DNA of 64,000 bases from Bacteroidota bacterium. GTDB lineage: Bacteria > Bacteroidota > Bacteroidia > Bacteroidales > FEN-979. Position numbers and translations under genes: made by a program. Below are positions 1-8,760 of this stretch, one piece after another. The DNA is taken from NCBI GenBank assembly GCA_026391805.1, contig JAPLDJ010000023.1, positions 62,001-126,000 on the forward strand, read 5' to 3'. How positions within the stretch are numbered: position 1 is the stretch's first letter; each line of letters opens with the position of its first letter. Under the pieces are notes generated by a model. The model ran no database searches and had not been told where the DNA came from. It saw only the letters and a program-made list of their open reading frames with translations.

Positions 1-786
1 TTGCAGAATCATCACCGGGATCACGCAATCAAAACAATCTTTATCGATCGAAAAATCATAAGCAAGCTTGGTCCCGAACCGCACTTTTTCGATGTCCAGG
101 TATCTCCGGATGTGTTCCAATTCCTTTGTCAAGGTAGAAAATTTATTGTTGCCCATGGAAACGGAATAACGGAGAAAATCAGAGAGCTTGATGGTCATCT
201 CGCGTGCCTGTTCCGGGTTGGTGATTGTGAGGGAACTGATCGAATTCAGACTGTTAAAAAGAAAATGCGGGTTGATTTGTGATTTCAGAAGGTTCAGCTC
301 GGATTCCCGGACCATCTCGTTCAGTCTTCCTTCTGTCTTGATACGTTCCTGCAGGTTCTGGTAGTAGATCACCAGGTAATAGACCAAAACAAGAAGAAAA
401 TAATAGAAGACGCCGCTGATCAGCCGCCAGGGGATCGAATTCTCAAGAAAATCCTGGTAATTATACTTTAAGGGGAACAAAAGCCGAAGCAGGGAATATG
501 AACCTCCTGCCCAGACAAAGAGAATGATCGCTAAAAACACAACCTGGTATAATGCAAGCGTGGACAAAGACAGATTTTTAGGCTGGCCGAAACGGATGGC
601 ATACCAGAGGATCAATCCGAAAATGCTGTAACTGAAATTAAAGATCAGGGCATCGGTAAAAGCAGGCAGGACAGGCTGCCTGTATAAAAGGTATAAAAGA
701 AAAAAATGGACCCCTCCCAGAAGGATCCATATTCCATAGTAAATTGAAAAGGTTCTTAGGCTTTGAAAAACCGGGTGTTTTATCAT
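1..786 (-). CDS. LytS/YehU-type sensor histidine kinase, C-terminus off the left edge
   Basis: The minus strand is open from an ATG at 786 to the window edge (262 codons). The first half holds several hydrophobic segments (about residues 12-31, 42-60, 73-92, 112-135). A cytoplasmic linker is followed by QINPHFLFNSLNS with the phospho-acceptor candidate His174, the signature of the His_kinase (LytS) family. The HATPase domain would lie outside the window. It is 13 bases downstream of a LiaF-like membrane protein on the same strand, a pairing common in Bacteroidota, where a LytTR response regulator usually follows; that gene would lie to the left. The family assignment rests on the phospho-acceptor motif and membrane topology. 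The signal sensed is unknown. Confidence 0.88.
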   Translation of the reverse strand, partial: MIKHPVFQSLRTFSIYYGIWILLGGVHFFLLYLLYRQPVLPAFTDALIFNFSYSIFGLILWYAIRFGQPKNLSLSTLALYQVVFLAIILFVWAGGSYSLLRLLFPLKYNYQDFLENSIPWRLISGVFYYFLLVLVYYLVIYYQNLQERIKTEGRLNEMVRESELNLLKSQINPHFLFNSLNSISSLTITNPEQAREMTIKLSDFLRYSVSMGNNKFSTLTKELEHIRRYLDIEKVRFGTKLAYDFSIDKDCFDCVIPVMILQ

Positions 787-799
787 GCCAGGTTATTTG

Positions 800-1552
800 T
801 TAACAACATTTGATCTCGCCTCCTCCGAATATTGCCGAGCCACGGATCACAAGGACTTTACCGGTATCGGAGTATTGCCCGACTTTTAACCGTTTATCCG
901 AGAAACCACCCATTATGGCGCTAATATTCAGGACAACTTTCCAATCATCGGGGACAATAAGGGTAACCCCGCCAAATATGCATTCAATATTTAATTCCGT
1001 CTGACCTTCAGGCAGGGTTGCATGAGTGAGGTCAATTTCAGTTCCTCCGAAGATGTTGCTGACCTTTCCGCCCCTGAAGACCTGGTTGATCACCTTGTGT
1101 TTTGATCCGCTGAAAAGGTTCGTTTCGTTGATGTATCCTTCTTCCGTTGGGATCGTATATGCCTCATTCCAGTTCCCTTTGTGAAAATGGCGTTGCCAGT
1201 TCCGGCGGTAATGCCCGCTCCGCGAAAGGATCAAGAGTCCAATACCGATAAGGATCAGCGGCCAGAAAAGGTGCGTAAAGGCGATGTTCAGGGCAAAGAT
1301 CCTGGGGATCAGAAAAAATGCCCCGATGAAAATCAGAATCATGCCCGGAAGACTTTTGCCGTTACCCACCAGGCTTATGACACCTATCACGATAAGCAAC
1401 ACCTGCCATGAAAAGAGAATGTGCCTCAGTGTCTGGGGCAGGAAATCGAAATTAAAAGCCAATAAAAGCAGCCCTGCAAGGATTACAACGAATCCGATCG
1501 TGAATTTTTTCACTCGCTGACGTTTCAGAATCTGTTCGACTGAGGTTTCCAT
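800..1552 (-). CDS. LiaF-like membrane protein (DUF5668 N-terminus, LiaF-type C-terminus)
   Basis: The 250-residue protein has four hydrophobic segments in residues 17-110, then a soluble beta-rich C-terminal part (about 150-250) with repeated glycine turns such as NIFGGTEIDL, CIFGGVTLIVP and IMGGFSD. This architecture matches the family annotated as cell wall-active antibiotics response or LiaF-like proteins. In Firmicutes LiaF is a negative regulator of the LiaS kinase, so a role in modulating the kinase encoded just downstream (start at 786) is a reasonable inference. A TAATTTTG box (1590-1597, minus) lies about 38 bases before the start. Function in Bacteroidota is not established. Confidence 0.8.
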   Translation of the reverse strand: METSVEQILKRQRVKKFTIGFVVILAGLLLLAFNFDFLPQTLRHILFSWQVLLIVIGVISLVGNGKSLPGMILIFIGAFFLIPRIFALNIAFTHLFWPLILIGIGLLILSRSGHYRRNWQRHFHKGNWNEAYTIPTEEGYINETNLFSGSKHKVINQVFRGGKVSNIFGGTEIDLTHATLPEGQTELNIECIFGGVTLIVPDDWKVVLNISAIMGGFSDKRLKVGQYSDTGKVLVIRGSAIFGGGEIKCC

Positions 1553-1589
1553 AGTTTTGGGATTTTCAAAGTTAAAAAAATTAATGAGA

Positions 1590-1597
1590 CAAAATTA
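1590..1597 (-). promoter_or_regulatory. -7 box TAATTTTG upstream of the LiaF-like/LytS pair
   Basis: On the minus strand the octamer TAATTTTG matches the Bacteroidota sigma-A -7 consensus TAnnTTTG and lies 38 bases before the ATG at 1552. I see no clear TTTG -33 box at the expected distance. Confidence 0.45.
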
Positions 1598-1679
1598 TTC
1601 TCATTTCAGCTACCGGGAAAGCACTATTCGGCGGAAGGGGGAAAAAGATCGGTGAATGAGGGGAGCTGATGAGCTGACG

Positions 1680-1721
1680 AGGCGCTTTGGCGCTATGGCG
1701 CTTAGCGCTATGGGGCGCTTA
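1680..1721. repeat. GCGCTWTGG-type short repeat cluster
   Basis: The gap 1598-1729 holds GGCGCTTTGGCGCTATGGCG followed by CTTAGCGCTATGGGGCGCTTA. Units GGCGCT recur at 8-10 base spacing and the core TAGCGCTA is palindromic. It lies between the stop of the ProX-like gene (1730) and the promoter of the LiaF-like gene, and may form a hairpin at the end of the ProX transcript. Confidence 0.6.
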
Positions 1722-1729
1722 GATTCTTA

Positions 1730-2224
1730 TCAATCGTAGAGTTTGAGATATTCGTAAGTATTGCCGGTCCAGGTGAGGAACTTTTCAAAATCGGAAAAGG
1801 GGATTACGAGGGAGGCGGTGTTGATACAGGGATGAAAACTTATTCTTTTTGATTTTTTCAGGTTCTCGTCAAGAAAGAGATGAACATGTTTGTCATGATC
1901 GTTGATCAGACCGAAAGGGGAAACAGAACCAGGGGTAAGTCCAAGATATTTTGCCATCCGCTGGTCAGAGGCAAAGGAGAGTTTGCCCTGTTTCAGCCGT
2001 AATTCAAGGTCGCGGATATGCAGGTCGCGCGAATGTTCGATGATGACCAGGTAATGCCGGTCACCCTTATGATTACGGAAGAAGAGGTTCTTGCAGTGGG
2101 CGGATTCGATGTCTTTCCAGTATTTCCGGGCTTCTTCTATGGTTGCGACGGGCGGATGTTCGTGATAGTCGAAGCGGATGTTGAGTTCTTCCAGGATCTT
2201 GTAAAGTTTTGGATCACCATTCAT
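1730..2224 (-). CDS. YbaK/ProX-type aminoacyl-tRNA deacylase
   Basis: The 164-residue protein is one YbaK/EbsC domain, the size expected for free-standing editing proteins of the ProXp/PrdX group. Recognisable parts are the N-terminal YHEHPPVATIEEA, the core CKNLFFRNHKG, the HYLVIIEHSRDL strand, the GSVSPFGLIND loop and the HPCINTASLVI segment near the end. These enzymes hydrolyse mischarged tRNA (Ala-tRNAPro or related) in trans. Which substrate applies here cannot be read from sequence. It stands alone, with repeat-rich gaps on both sides. Confidence 0.88.
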   Translation of the reverse strand: MNGDPKLYKILEELNIRFDYHEHPPVATIEEARKYWKDIESAHCKNLFFRNHKGDRHYLVIIEHSRDLHIRDLELRLKQGKLSFASDQRMAKYLGLTPGSVSPFGLINDHDKHVHLFLDENLKKSKRISFHPCINTASLVIPFSDFEKFLTWTGNTYEYLKLYD

Positions 2225-2750
2225 ATAACAATAATTTCACCCCTACGGGGTTTTTAATTGTTTTTACTTTCTTCCTGCTAGAATAATGACACCCCTTCAG
2301 GGTTCATTTGTGATTTCAATATTTTCGAGTGACAGGAAAAGACATGTTATACAATTCGACAAAAATAATGGAAATTTTAATGATGCTGAAATGGGGGTTG
2401 CTTCGTCCCGATGAAATCGGGACTACTGATGAACCACATTCCGGTGATGCCCATCAGGGATCCATTATTGTAAAAAAAACGTTGACCAATATCATCTCAT
2501 CCCCGGAGGGGATGCATAATCCAGATATAAAATAATGAATTTCTTACGGAAATTTGATTGTGGCTTTTCTCTGCTCTACTACAAAAATGGATTTCCTGCG
2601 GAAATCTTTACAATCGTGGATTACCTGTTCTAAATCCGCAATCATATCTACGAATGAACCACATTGTAATTGGTTCATTTTCAATTTTGTTAATTTTTTT
2701 TATAACCCCTCGCAATGACCAATATGTACCTTATACCGAGTCAGGAAAGC

Positions 2751-2785
2751 ATCAATTATCAATTATCAATTATCAATTATCAATT
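2751..2785. repeat. Five tandem ATCAATT heptamers
   Basis: Five exact copies of ATCAATT run head to tail and end seven bases before the -7 box of dapF. It is one of many arrays in this window with a 7-base period. Confidence 0.9.
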
Positions 2786-2791
2786 AATCCT

Positions 2792-2799
2792 TAGCTTTG
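2792..2799 (+). promoter_or_regulatory. -7 box TAGCTTTG of dapF
   Basis: TAGCTTTG matches TAnnTTTG and ends four bases before the dapF ATG at 2804, so the transcript would be leaderless or nearly so. The -33 region falls inside the ATCAATT array (2751-2785), so the array length would set the upstream promoter context. Confidence 0.5.
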
Positions 2800-2803
2800 T
2801 ATT

Positions 2804-3598
2804 ATGATTATTCCGTTTTCAAAATACCAGGGCACGGGCAATGATTTCATCCTCATTGATAACCGGACCTTAAAATGGACACCCACACAGGAGGAGGTAT
2901 TTCATTTTTGTGACCGGCATTTCGGGATCGGGGCGGATGGGTTGATGCTGCTGGAAGAAAAGCCGGGTTTCGATTTTTCCATGATTTATTATAATTCTGA
3001 TGGAAGGGAAAGCACCATGTGCGGTAACGGAGGCCGTTGCATGACCCTTTTTGCAAATTCGCTTGGACTGATCGGTTCCGAAGCCCGTTTCTACGCCATT
3101 GACGGGGAACATGTTTCGGAAATCATTAAGGTCGGAACACCTGTCCGGATCCGGGTTAAAATGAAAGATACGGAAGTTACTGAAACCGGTCCTGATCATG
3201 TATTTCTGGATACGGGCTCTCCGCATTATGTCATCTTCAGACAGGATGTCGCGAAAATCGATATCGTGACTGAAGCGCGGAAGATCAGGTACAATGAACG
3301 GTTCTGGGAAAACGGAACGAATGTTGATTTTGTCGAAGTTTTTCCTGACCATTTATTTGTCCGTAGTTATGAACGCGGCGTGGAGAACGAAACTCTTTCC
3401 TGCGGTACCGGAGTTACGGCATCGGTGCTCGCAGTTGCACTGACAAGCCGGTTCCATCCTACTTCGATGGAAGTTGAAACGCCGGGGGGATCATTACAAG
3501 TTTCATACAGGCAAAAAGGTAACTTTTTTACAGATGTGTGGCTGGAGGGAGCGGCGGAGTTTGTGTTCAAAGGGGAAATAGCGATAGGCGAAAAGTGA
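2804..3598 (+). CDS. dapF: Diaminopimelate epimerase
   Basis: The protein interconverts LL- and meso-diaminopimelate, the last step before meso-DAP enters lysine and peptidoglycan synthesis. At 264 residues it has normal length. Both catalytic cysteines are present in their motifs: Cys73 in TMCGNGGR and Cys200 in LSCGTGVTA. The N-terminal KYQGTGNDFILID and GIGADGL segments are typical. The ATG at 2804 is preceded by a TAGCTTTG box. The stop codon TGA (3596-3598) lies inside the first unit of a GTGAACA heptamer array. It is the first gene of a run of seven plus-strand genes up to 8760. Confidence 0.97.
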   Translation: MIIPFSKYQGTGNDFILIDNRTLKWTPTQEEVFHFCDRHFGIGADGLMLLEEKPGFDFSMIYYNSDGRESTMCGNGGRCMTLFANSLGLIGSEARFYAIDGEHVSEIIKVGTPVRIRVKMKDTEVTETGPDHVFLDTGSPHYVIFRQDVAKIDIVTEARKIRYNERFWENGTNVDFVEVFPDHLFVRSYERGVENETLSCGTGVTASVLAVALTSRFHPTSMEVETPGGSLQVSYRQKGNFFTDVWLEGAAEFVFKGEIAIGEK

Positions 3599-3622
3599 AC
3601 AGTGAACGGTGAACAGTGAACA
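3595..3622. repeat. Four tandem GTGAACR heptamers
   Basis: Units GTGAACA, GTGAACG, GTGAACA, GTGAACA are exact 7-mers. The first unit contains the dapF stop codon and the array ends 22 bases before the ATGATG start of the next gene. Confidence 0.9.
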
Positions 3623-3646
3623 GTGACTGACCAATTGATACTAATG

Positions 3647-4186
3647 ATGTCTAAGAACATACTCATCGGGGAAAGAACACAACTCAGGGCAGTGGAGCCG
3701 GGGGACCTGGAGTTTCTTTATGTGATTGAGAATGATCCGGAAATCTGGCGGGTGGGAAATACGCTTGTGCCATACTCACGGCATCAGCTCGAGCAGTATA
3801 TCCTGAGCACGCAACACGATATCTTTTCCGAAAAACAGCTCAGGCTGATGATCGATCTGATGCTTCCCGGAAATGACCGGAAGACCATCGGGGTGATCGA
3901 CCTGTATGATTTTGATCCTGCCAACAAACGTGCGGGTGTTGGCATTTTCATTATTCCGGAAGAACAGCGCAAGGGCTTTGCGTTAGAAGCGTTGCAGCTC
4001 CTGATCCGGTACAGTTTTGAAATTCTTAAGCTGCATATGCTTCATTGCAACATTGCCATTGACAACACACCCAGTATCGGACTCTTCAGGAAAGCCGGTT
4101 TCTCACAATGCGGGTTAAAAAAAGCATGGAGGGCAGCGGGCGATGGCTGGACGGACGAACTGATGTTCCAGCTGATCCGTGTCTGA
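3647..4186 (+). CDS. GNAT family N-acetyltransferase (RimJ/RimL-like)
   Basis: The reading frame is open from a GTG at 3623, but that codon sits at the end of a heptamer array, so I prefer the tandem ATG codons at 3644/3647 (about 179 residues). The acetyl-CoA binding region is visible as VGIFIIPEEQRKGFALEAL, followed by the typical RYSFEILKLHMLHCNIAIDN and S-I-G-L-F-R-K-A-G-F segments of the ribosomal-protein or small-molecule acetyltransferase group. The acceptor substrate is unknown. It lies 48 bases after dapF and 39 bases before mltG and is probably co-transcribed. Confidence 0.88.
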   Translation: MSKNILIGERTQLRAVEPGDLEFLYVIENDPEIWRVGNTLVPYSRHQLEQYILSTQHDIFSEKQLRLMIDLMLPGNDRKTIGVIDLYDFDPANKRAGVGIFIIPEEQRKGFALEALQLLIRYSFEILKLHMLHCNIAIDNTPSIGLFRKAGFSQCGLKKAWRAAGDGWTDELMFQLIRV

Positions 4187-4225
4187 GGCGGCATTTACTA
4201 TTTTGCAGAACTCATATCACTCCTC

Positions 4226-5299
4226 ATGAAGCCAGCATCCACCAAAAAACCAGTTCCGCCTGCGAGAAGCACGAAACGTTTGCTGCAGGCGCTGTTTTTG
4301 CTGATCATCGTGGGAATCTGTATCCAGGGGGTTCATTATTACCGCATTTTTTTCAAGCCTAATATGACCACCGGCAACCAGCCGTATACCTATATATATA
4401 TCCGTACCGGGATGGATTATTCAGCTGTAAGGAACCTGTTGAATGATGGCCATTACATGCGGGACTTGAAGTCATTTGAGCAGGTCGCAAAAAAGAAGAA
4501 ATATGATGTAAAAGTCAAGCCGGGCCGCTACCGGATTACTGACGGAATGAACAACAATGAACTGGTCAACCTGCTGAGGTCGGGGAAACAGGAACCGGTA
4601 AAACTGATCGTTCAGAATGTAAGGACACCGCAGGAACTTGCCGGAAAGGTGGCCGGTCAGATCGAAGCTGATTCCGTTTCGATCCTGAACCTGATGCGTG
4701 ATCCGGTTTACCTCAGGACATTCGGAGCCGAACCTGCCACTGTCTTCACTTTGTTCATCCCAAACACCTACGAATTTCTCTGGAACACATCCGCAGAAAA
4801 ATTCTTCCAACGGATGTACCGGGAGCGGCAGAAATTCTGGAATGATGAACGACTGACAAAAATGAGCAGGGAAGGTCTTGATATTGCCGGTGTCATCACC
4901 CTTGCATCGATCATTGAAAAAGAGACTTCAAAAGAAAGTGAAAAACCTGTCATCGCAGGGGTTTACATGAACCGTCTTCAGAAGAGCTGGCAGCTGCAGG
5001 CCGATCCGACACTGATCTTTGCATGGAACGATTACACGATCAAGCGGGTGCTGGATAAGCATAAAGAGATTAATTCCCCCTATAACACTTACAAGCATAC
5101 AGGGCTTCCTCCCGGGCCGATCTGCCTGCCATCGGTTTCTTCCATTGAAGCCGTATTGAATTACGAGAAGCACGCCTATATGTATTTTTGTGCGAAAGAG
5201 GATCTGTCGGGGTACCACAATTTCTCCAAAACGCTTGCAGAGCACAACCGGAATGCCGAACGGTACCAGGCCGCTCTGAAACGTTTAAACATCCGCTGA
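4226..5299 (+). CDS. mltG: Endolytic murein transglycosylase (YceG-like)
   Basis: MltG cleaves nascent glycan strands in the periplasm and is thought to terminate peptidoglycan polymerisation. The 357-residue protein has a basic N-terminus, one membrane segment (about 19-37), a LysM-like stretch (about 52-125) and the YceG domain. The catalytic glutamate candidate is Glu231 in LASIIEKET, equivalent to the family's SIVEKET motif; the downstream QADPT and YNTYKHTGLPPGPI motifs are intact. It is 39 bases after the acetyltransferase gene and only two bases before the next start. Confidence 0.95.
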   Translation: MKPASTKKPVPPARSTKRLLQALFLLIIVGICIQGVHYYRIFFKPNMTTGNQPYTYIYIRTGMDYSAVRNLLNDGHYMRDLKSFEQVAKKKKYDVKVKPGRYRITDGMNNNELVNLLRSGKQEPVKLIVQNVRTPQELAGKVAGQIEADSVSILNLMRDPVYLRTFGAEPATVFTLFIPNTYEFLWNTSAEKFFQRMYRERQKFWNDERLTKMSREGLDIAGVITLASIIEKETSKESEKPVIAGVYMNRLQKSWQLQADPTLIFAWNDYTIKRVLDKHKEINSPYNTYKHTGLPPGPICLPSVSSIEAVLNYEKHAYMYFCAKEDLSGYHNFSKTLAEHNRNAERYQAALKRLNIR

Positions 5300-5301
5300 G
5301 C

Positions 5302-6246
5302 ATGTTTAAAAGGAGCATTTGCGCAATCGTCATCATCATTATGTTAACAGGAATAAAACCGTGCGGTGCATTCACTTTAGAACCGGACAGTACCGCCACG
5401 GGTGTGAATGACACCAGCAAGATCCATAAAGGTCGTCTTGCCGGCGTTCTGGCGGCCCAGGGAACCCTTTACTTTGCAACGCTCGCAGGCCTCTATTTTG
5501 CATGGTACCAGGATTATCCCCAATCCTCCTTTCATTTTTTCAATGACGACAATGAATGGATGCTGATGGACAAGGTGGGACATGCAACGACCGCCTATTA
5601 TATCACCATGATCGGCTACCATTCTTACCGGTGGGCAGGAGTGCCGGATAAGCAATCGGCCTTGTATGGAAGTTTGCTCAGCTTTTCTTACCTCCTGAAT
5701 ATCGAACTGCTTGACGGATTTTCTTCAGAGTGGGGATTCTCGGTGGGTGATTTCACAGCGAACACGGTCGGGTGCCTGCTTTTCCTGGGACAGCAGCTGG
5801 GCTGGAAAGAACAGCGGTTTGCCATGAAATATTCATTTCATCAGACCACATACGCCCAGTACCGTCCGGACCTGCTGGGCGACAACCTGATCCAGAACAT
5901 GATCAAGGATTACAACGGCCAGACTTATTGGTTATCGGGAAATATTTCAACCTTCCTTCCAAAGACATCGAAATTCCCAAAATGGATCAATGTTGCGTTC
6001 GGTTATGGCGCGGAAGGCATGACGGGAGCCTCCTCCAATCCCGATACGCTCAATCACCAGACCATACCATATACTGACCGTTACCGGCAGTTTTATCTTT
6101 CAATGGATGTGGATTTCACACGGATCCCCACCCGCTCCAAACCACTGAAAGCCTTACTTATGATCTTCAGCTTTATCAAAATCCCGTTCCCTGCGCTTGA
6201 ATATAATACGCTTGGACAATTCAAATTTCATCCGTTCTATTATTAA
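5302..6246 (+). CDS. DUF2279 family protein (YfiM-like)
   Basis: I place the start at ATG 5302, two bases after the mltG stop, which gives 314 residues beginning with a signal sequence (residues 1-23, MFKRSICAIVIIIMLTGIKPCGA). The body carries the DUF2279 pattern: AAQGTLYFATLAGLYFAWY, the FHFFNDDNEWMLMDKVGHA stretch, ELLDGFSSEWGFSVGDF and a C-terminal domain ending FKFHPFYY. The family is common in Bacteroidota, predicted periplasmic or outer-membrane associated, with no established function. Neighbouring MltG suggests an envelope role, which is inference only. Confidence 0.85.
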   Translation: MFKRSICAIVIIIMLTGIKPCGAFTLEPDSTATGVNDTSKIHKGRLAGVLAAQGTLYFATLAGLYFAWYQDYPQSSFHFFNDDNEWMLMDKVGHATTAYYITMIGYHSYRWAGVPDKQSALYGSLLSFSYLLNIELLDGFSSEWGFSVGDFTANTVGCLLFLGQQLGWKEQRFAMKYSFHQTTYAQYRPDLLGDNLIQNMIKDYNGQTYWLSGNISTFLPKTSKFPKWINVAFGYGAEGMTGASSNPDTLNHQTIPYTDRYRQFYLSMDVDFTRIPTRSKPLKALLMIFSFIKIPFPALEYNTLGQFKFHPFYY

Positions 6247-6294
6247 AGCAAAAAAGTGCGTATCTTTACATGTTGAACATAAAACCCGGGGGTT

Positions 6295-6657
6295 ATGGAG
6301 GAGCAGACAAATCAGACTTCAAGGGGTAATTTCTACCAGCCGCCGTTTCAGGTCAACCTTCCCAACTCGAACACGATCCTGATCCTGGGCATATTATCAC
6401 TTATTTTCTGCTGGTGGCATATTCTTTCCTTCGTCGGAATAATCCTGAGCATTGTGACGCTTTCCCTTTCACGAAAAGAACTGGCAATCTTTTACCTGCA
6501 GCCTTCACAGTATACGCTGAGTTCACTGAACAACGTCAAGGCAGGTAGGGTCTGCGCGACCATCGGACTGATTATTTCGATTGTTGTATTCCTCGTTGCG
6601 CTATTAATGATCATAGGGTTTCTTACGCTGCTGCCCATCTGGGGCATGGTTGACTGA
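6295..6657 (+). CDS. Small membrane protein, DUF4190/CCC-motif like
   Basis: The 120-residue protein has a polar, Asn/Gln-rich head (residues 1-25), a hydrophobic hairpin (about 27-60), a linker with SSLNNVKAGRVCATIGLI, and a second hydrophobic stretch (about 83-117). This arrangement matches small Bacteroidota membrane proteins annotated as DUF4190 or CCC-motif proteins. Function is unknown. It ends two bases before the start of the NAD(P)HX repair gene, so translational coupling is likely. A near-consensus TATCTTTA (6261-6268) precedes it and could be an internal promoter. Confidence 0.75.
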   Translation: MEEQTNQTSRGNFYQPPFQVNLPNSNTILILGILSLIFCWWHILSFVGIILSIVTLSLSRKELAIFYLQPSQYTLSSLNNVKAGRVCATIGLIISIVVFLVALLMIIGFLTLLPIWGMVD

Positions 6658-6659
6658 CT

Positions 6660-8183
6660 ATGAAAATTCTATCTGTTGATAAGGTCCGTGAGGCGGACCT
6701 GTTTACTATCCGGAACGAGCCCATTACCGACATCGACCTGATGGAACGTGCTGCAAGCACATGTGTTTCGTGGCTGATCCGGAACATCCCTCCCCATAAA
6801 AAGATCAATATCTTCTGCGGAACCGGCAACAATGGCGGCGACGGACTTGCCATTGCCCGGTTGATGGCAGCAAGAGGTTACAGGATCGCAGTTTTCCTGA
6901 CCGGATCGCCGGATAAATTTTCGCCCAGTTGCAAGATCAATTTTGAGCGGCTGAACGATGTATCCCAGGTCACTTCATCATGGATCGAAAAAGAAGATGA
7001 GTTACCGGTCTTACATACTGAGGATGACATCATCCTGGATGCCCTGTTCGGGAGCGGTCTGAAAGGACCGATTAAAGGATTTCCGGCCAAGATCATCCAC
7101 CATATTAATGAACAGAAATCTGTTACCATTTCCATTGATGTCCCGTCGGGATTATCATGCGATGAAACGGTTTCAGGCTTATCCGGAGAAGGCATCATCC
7201 ATGCAGATTATACCCTGACCTTTTCACCGCCCAAGCTGGCTTTCTTTTTTCCCGAGAATGATATTTATGTTGGAAACTGGCAGTTGCTGGACATTGGCAT
7301 CTCACAGGAATACATTGACCGGGCAGAGACGAAAAATTTTTACATCACCAGGGAGGATTGCAGGAAGATCCTGAAACCACGGAACCGATACGCTCACAAA
7401 GGCGACTTCGGGCATGCACTCCTGATCTGCGGCAGTCTAGGTAAGATGGGTGCCAGCGTGCTTGCGGCGGGTGCCTGCCTGCGTTCAGGACCGGGACTTG
7501 TCACCGTCCATATCCCGCGAAGCGGAATCCAAATCCTGCAAACAGCAGTTCCTGAAGCAATGCTCTCCATTGACCATGAAGAAGCTGTTTTTTCCGGAAT
7601 GACGGATCTTTCCGGTTTTTCATCGATTGCCGTTGGTCCGGGCATTGGGCAGGCAGATGATACTCAGAAAGGAGTTAAGCACCTGATCCAGAATTCTCCA
7701 GTGCCGCTTATTTTCGATGCCGACGCCATTAACATCCTTGCACAGAATAAAACATGGATCCCTTTTGTTCCGAAAGGAAGCATTTTCACACCTCACCCAA
7801 AGGAGTTTGAACGGCTGGCCGGGAAAACTTCCAACGATTTCGAACGGAACCAGGTTCAGCGAACCTTTTCCATAAAATACGGGGTATATGTGGTATTGAA
7901 GGGCGCACACACCGCCATCACCACTCCAGAAGGAAACTGTTATTTCAATTCAACCGGAAACCCGGGCATGGCCACCGGCGGCAGCGGGGATGTACTAACC
8001 GGCATCCTGGCAGGGCTCAGGGCACAGGGCTATTCAGCGCTGGAAACCTGCCTGCTGGGCGTTTATATCCACGGACTGGCCGGCGATCTTGCTGCCGATG
8101 AAAAAGGACATGAAGCCCTGATCGCGGGCGATATCATTCAACATTCAGGAAACGCATTCTTATTGCTATATGGAGAATACTGA
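6660..8183 (+). CDS. nnrD: Bifunctional NAD(P)HX epimerase / ADP-dependent dehydratase
   Basis: The enzyme repairs hydrated NADH and NADPH. The N-terminal half (about 1-220) is the epimerase NnrE with GTGNNGGDG at 54-62 and the IDVPSGLSCD motif. The C-terminal half (about 230-505) is the ribokinase-fold dehydratase NnrD with TPHPKEFERL and GGSGDVLTGILAGL (about 440-453), which hold the catalytic aspartate. Total length (507) matches the fused form of E. coli YjeF. It follows the small membrane gene by two bases and overlaps the next gene by 14 bases. Confidence 0.96.
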   Translation: MKILSVDKVREADLFTIRNEPITDIDLMERAASTCVSWLIRNIPPHKKINIFCGTGNNGGDGLAIARLMAARGYRIAVFLTGSPDKFSPSCKINFERLNDVSQVTSSWIEKEDELPVLHTEDDIILDALFGSGLKGPIKGFPAKIIHHINEQKSVTISIDVPSGLSCDETVSGLSGEGIIHADYTLTFSPPKLAFFFPENDIYVGNWQLLDIGISQEYIDRAETKNFYITREDCRKILKPRNRYAHKGDFGHALLICGSLGKMGASVLAAGACLRSGPGLVTVHIPRSGIQILQTAVPEAMLSIDHEEAVFSGMTDLSGFSSIAVGPGIGQADDTQKGVKHLIQNSPVPLIFDADAINILAQNKTWIPFVPKGSIFTPHPKEFERLAGKTSNDFERNQVQRTFSIKYGVYVVLKGAHTAITTPEGNCYFNSTGNPGMATGGSGDVLTGILAGLRAQGYSALETCLLGVYIHGLAGDLAADEKGHEALIAGDIIQHSGNAFLLLYGEY

Positions 8184-8760
8184 AAAAAATGCATTGGAGA
8201 AGATGGTTCTTGCTCCATATGTTCAGAAAGCCACCACCCTTCGGGGCAAATACAGATTTGTCGGCGGAAACCAGTTCCGTCATGCCCTCAGCACATTTGC
8301 GATCCTGCTCGATTACCACTACATCGACCCGGTCCTGCTGAAGGCATCTTTCATTCATGATGTATACGAGGATTCAACCTGTGTAACCGCAGAAGAAATT
8401 ATTAGTATCGACTCCGACGGCGCGGAAGTTCATAAGCTTGTTACAGAGGTTACCCGAAAGAATGAGGAATCAAAAGACCAGTACCTGGAACGGATCCTGA
8501 TGAAGGGATCTGAAAAGGCCAAAATTCTTAAATGTGCAGACAGGATCTCGAACCTCACCGATCTTCATACCGATATTTTCGACAAGCAATTCGTGATGCA
8601 GTACATTGAAGAGACCAAAAGATGGGTGATCCCGATGGCCAAGCAGGTGAACGAAAATATGCTGCTCGAGCTGAAAGATATCATCCGCAGGCGGGAAGCC
8701 AACATGAAAATATCCGGTCACATCTGGCCGCTGACACGTAAAAAGGACGGATCAATTTGA
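8170..8760 (+). CDS. HD-domain hydrolase of the RelA/SpoT/MESH1 type
   Basis: The 196-residue protein keeps the metal-binding pattern of (p)ppGpp hydrolase domains: His38 in RHAL, His63-Asp64 with Glu67-Asp68 in HDVYEDS, and Asp124 in KCADRISNL. No synthetase, TGS or ACT domain is present, so it is a stand-alone hydrolase domain, about the size of MESH1. Whether it hydrolyses (p)ppGpp, NADPH (reported for animal MESH1) or another nucleotide is open. It overlaps nnrD by 14 bases, which makes a link to NAD(P) metabolism worth considering. Its 3' end overlaps the convergent topoisomerase gene by nine bases. Confidence 0.8.
   Translation: MENTEKNALEKMVLAPYVQKATTLRGKYRFVGGNQFRHALSTFAILLDYHYIDPVLLKASFIHDVYEDSTCVTAEEIISIDSDGAEVHKLVTEVTRKNEESKDQYLERILMKGSEKAKILKCADRISNLTDLHTDIFDKQFVMQYIEETKRWVIPMAKQVNENMLLELKDIIRRREANMKISGHIWPLTRKKDGSI

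Larger units (their letters stand above)
2225..2803. repeat. Intergenic repeat mosaic before dapF
   Basis: No gene is supported in these 579 bases. In order: a stem ACCCC-tac-GGGGT (2239-2251); CTAGAATAATGACACCCC to GGGTTC (2278-2305), a stem-loop with the inverted tail CATTATTCTAG; an arm plus hairpin GTCCCGAT-gaa-ATCGGGAC (2397-2423) of the GGTTGCTTC family; a composite element with CCATTATTGTA (2462-2472) and CCCCGGAGGGG (2501-2511) that has a second copy at 26034-26100; GATTTCCTGCGGAAATC-like palindromic text around 2590-2610; and five ATCAATT heptamers (2751-2785). Short open frames here are fortuitous. Confidence 0.75.

Noticed and set aside
2329-2535. Short open frame in the gap before dapF
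   Set aside because: It runs through several repeat modules and has no conserved pattern.
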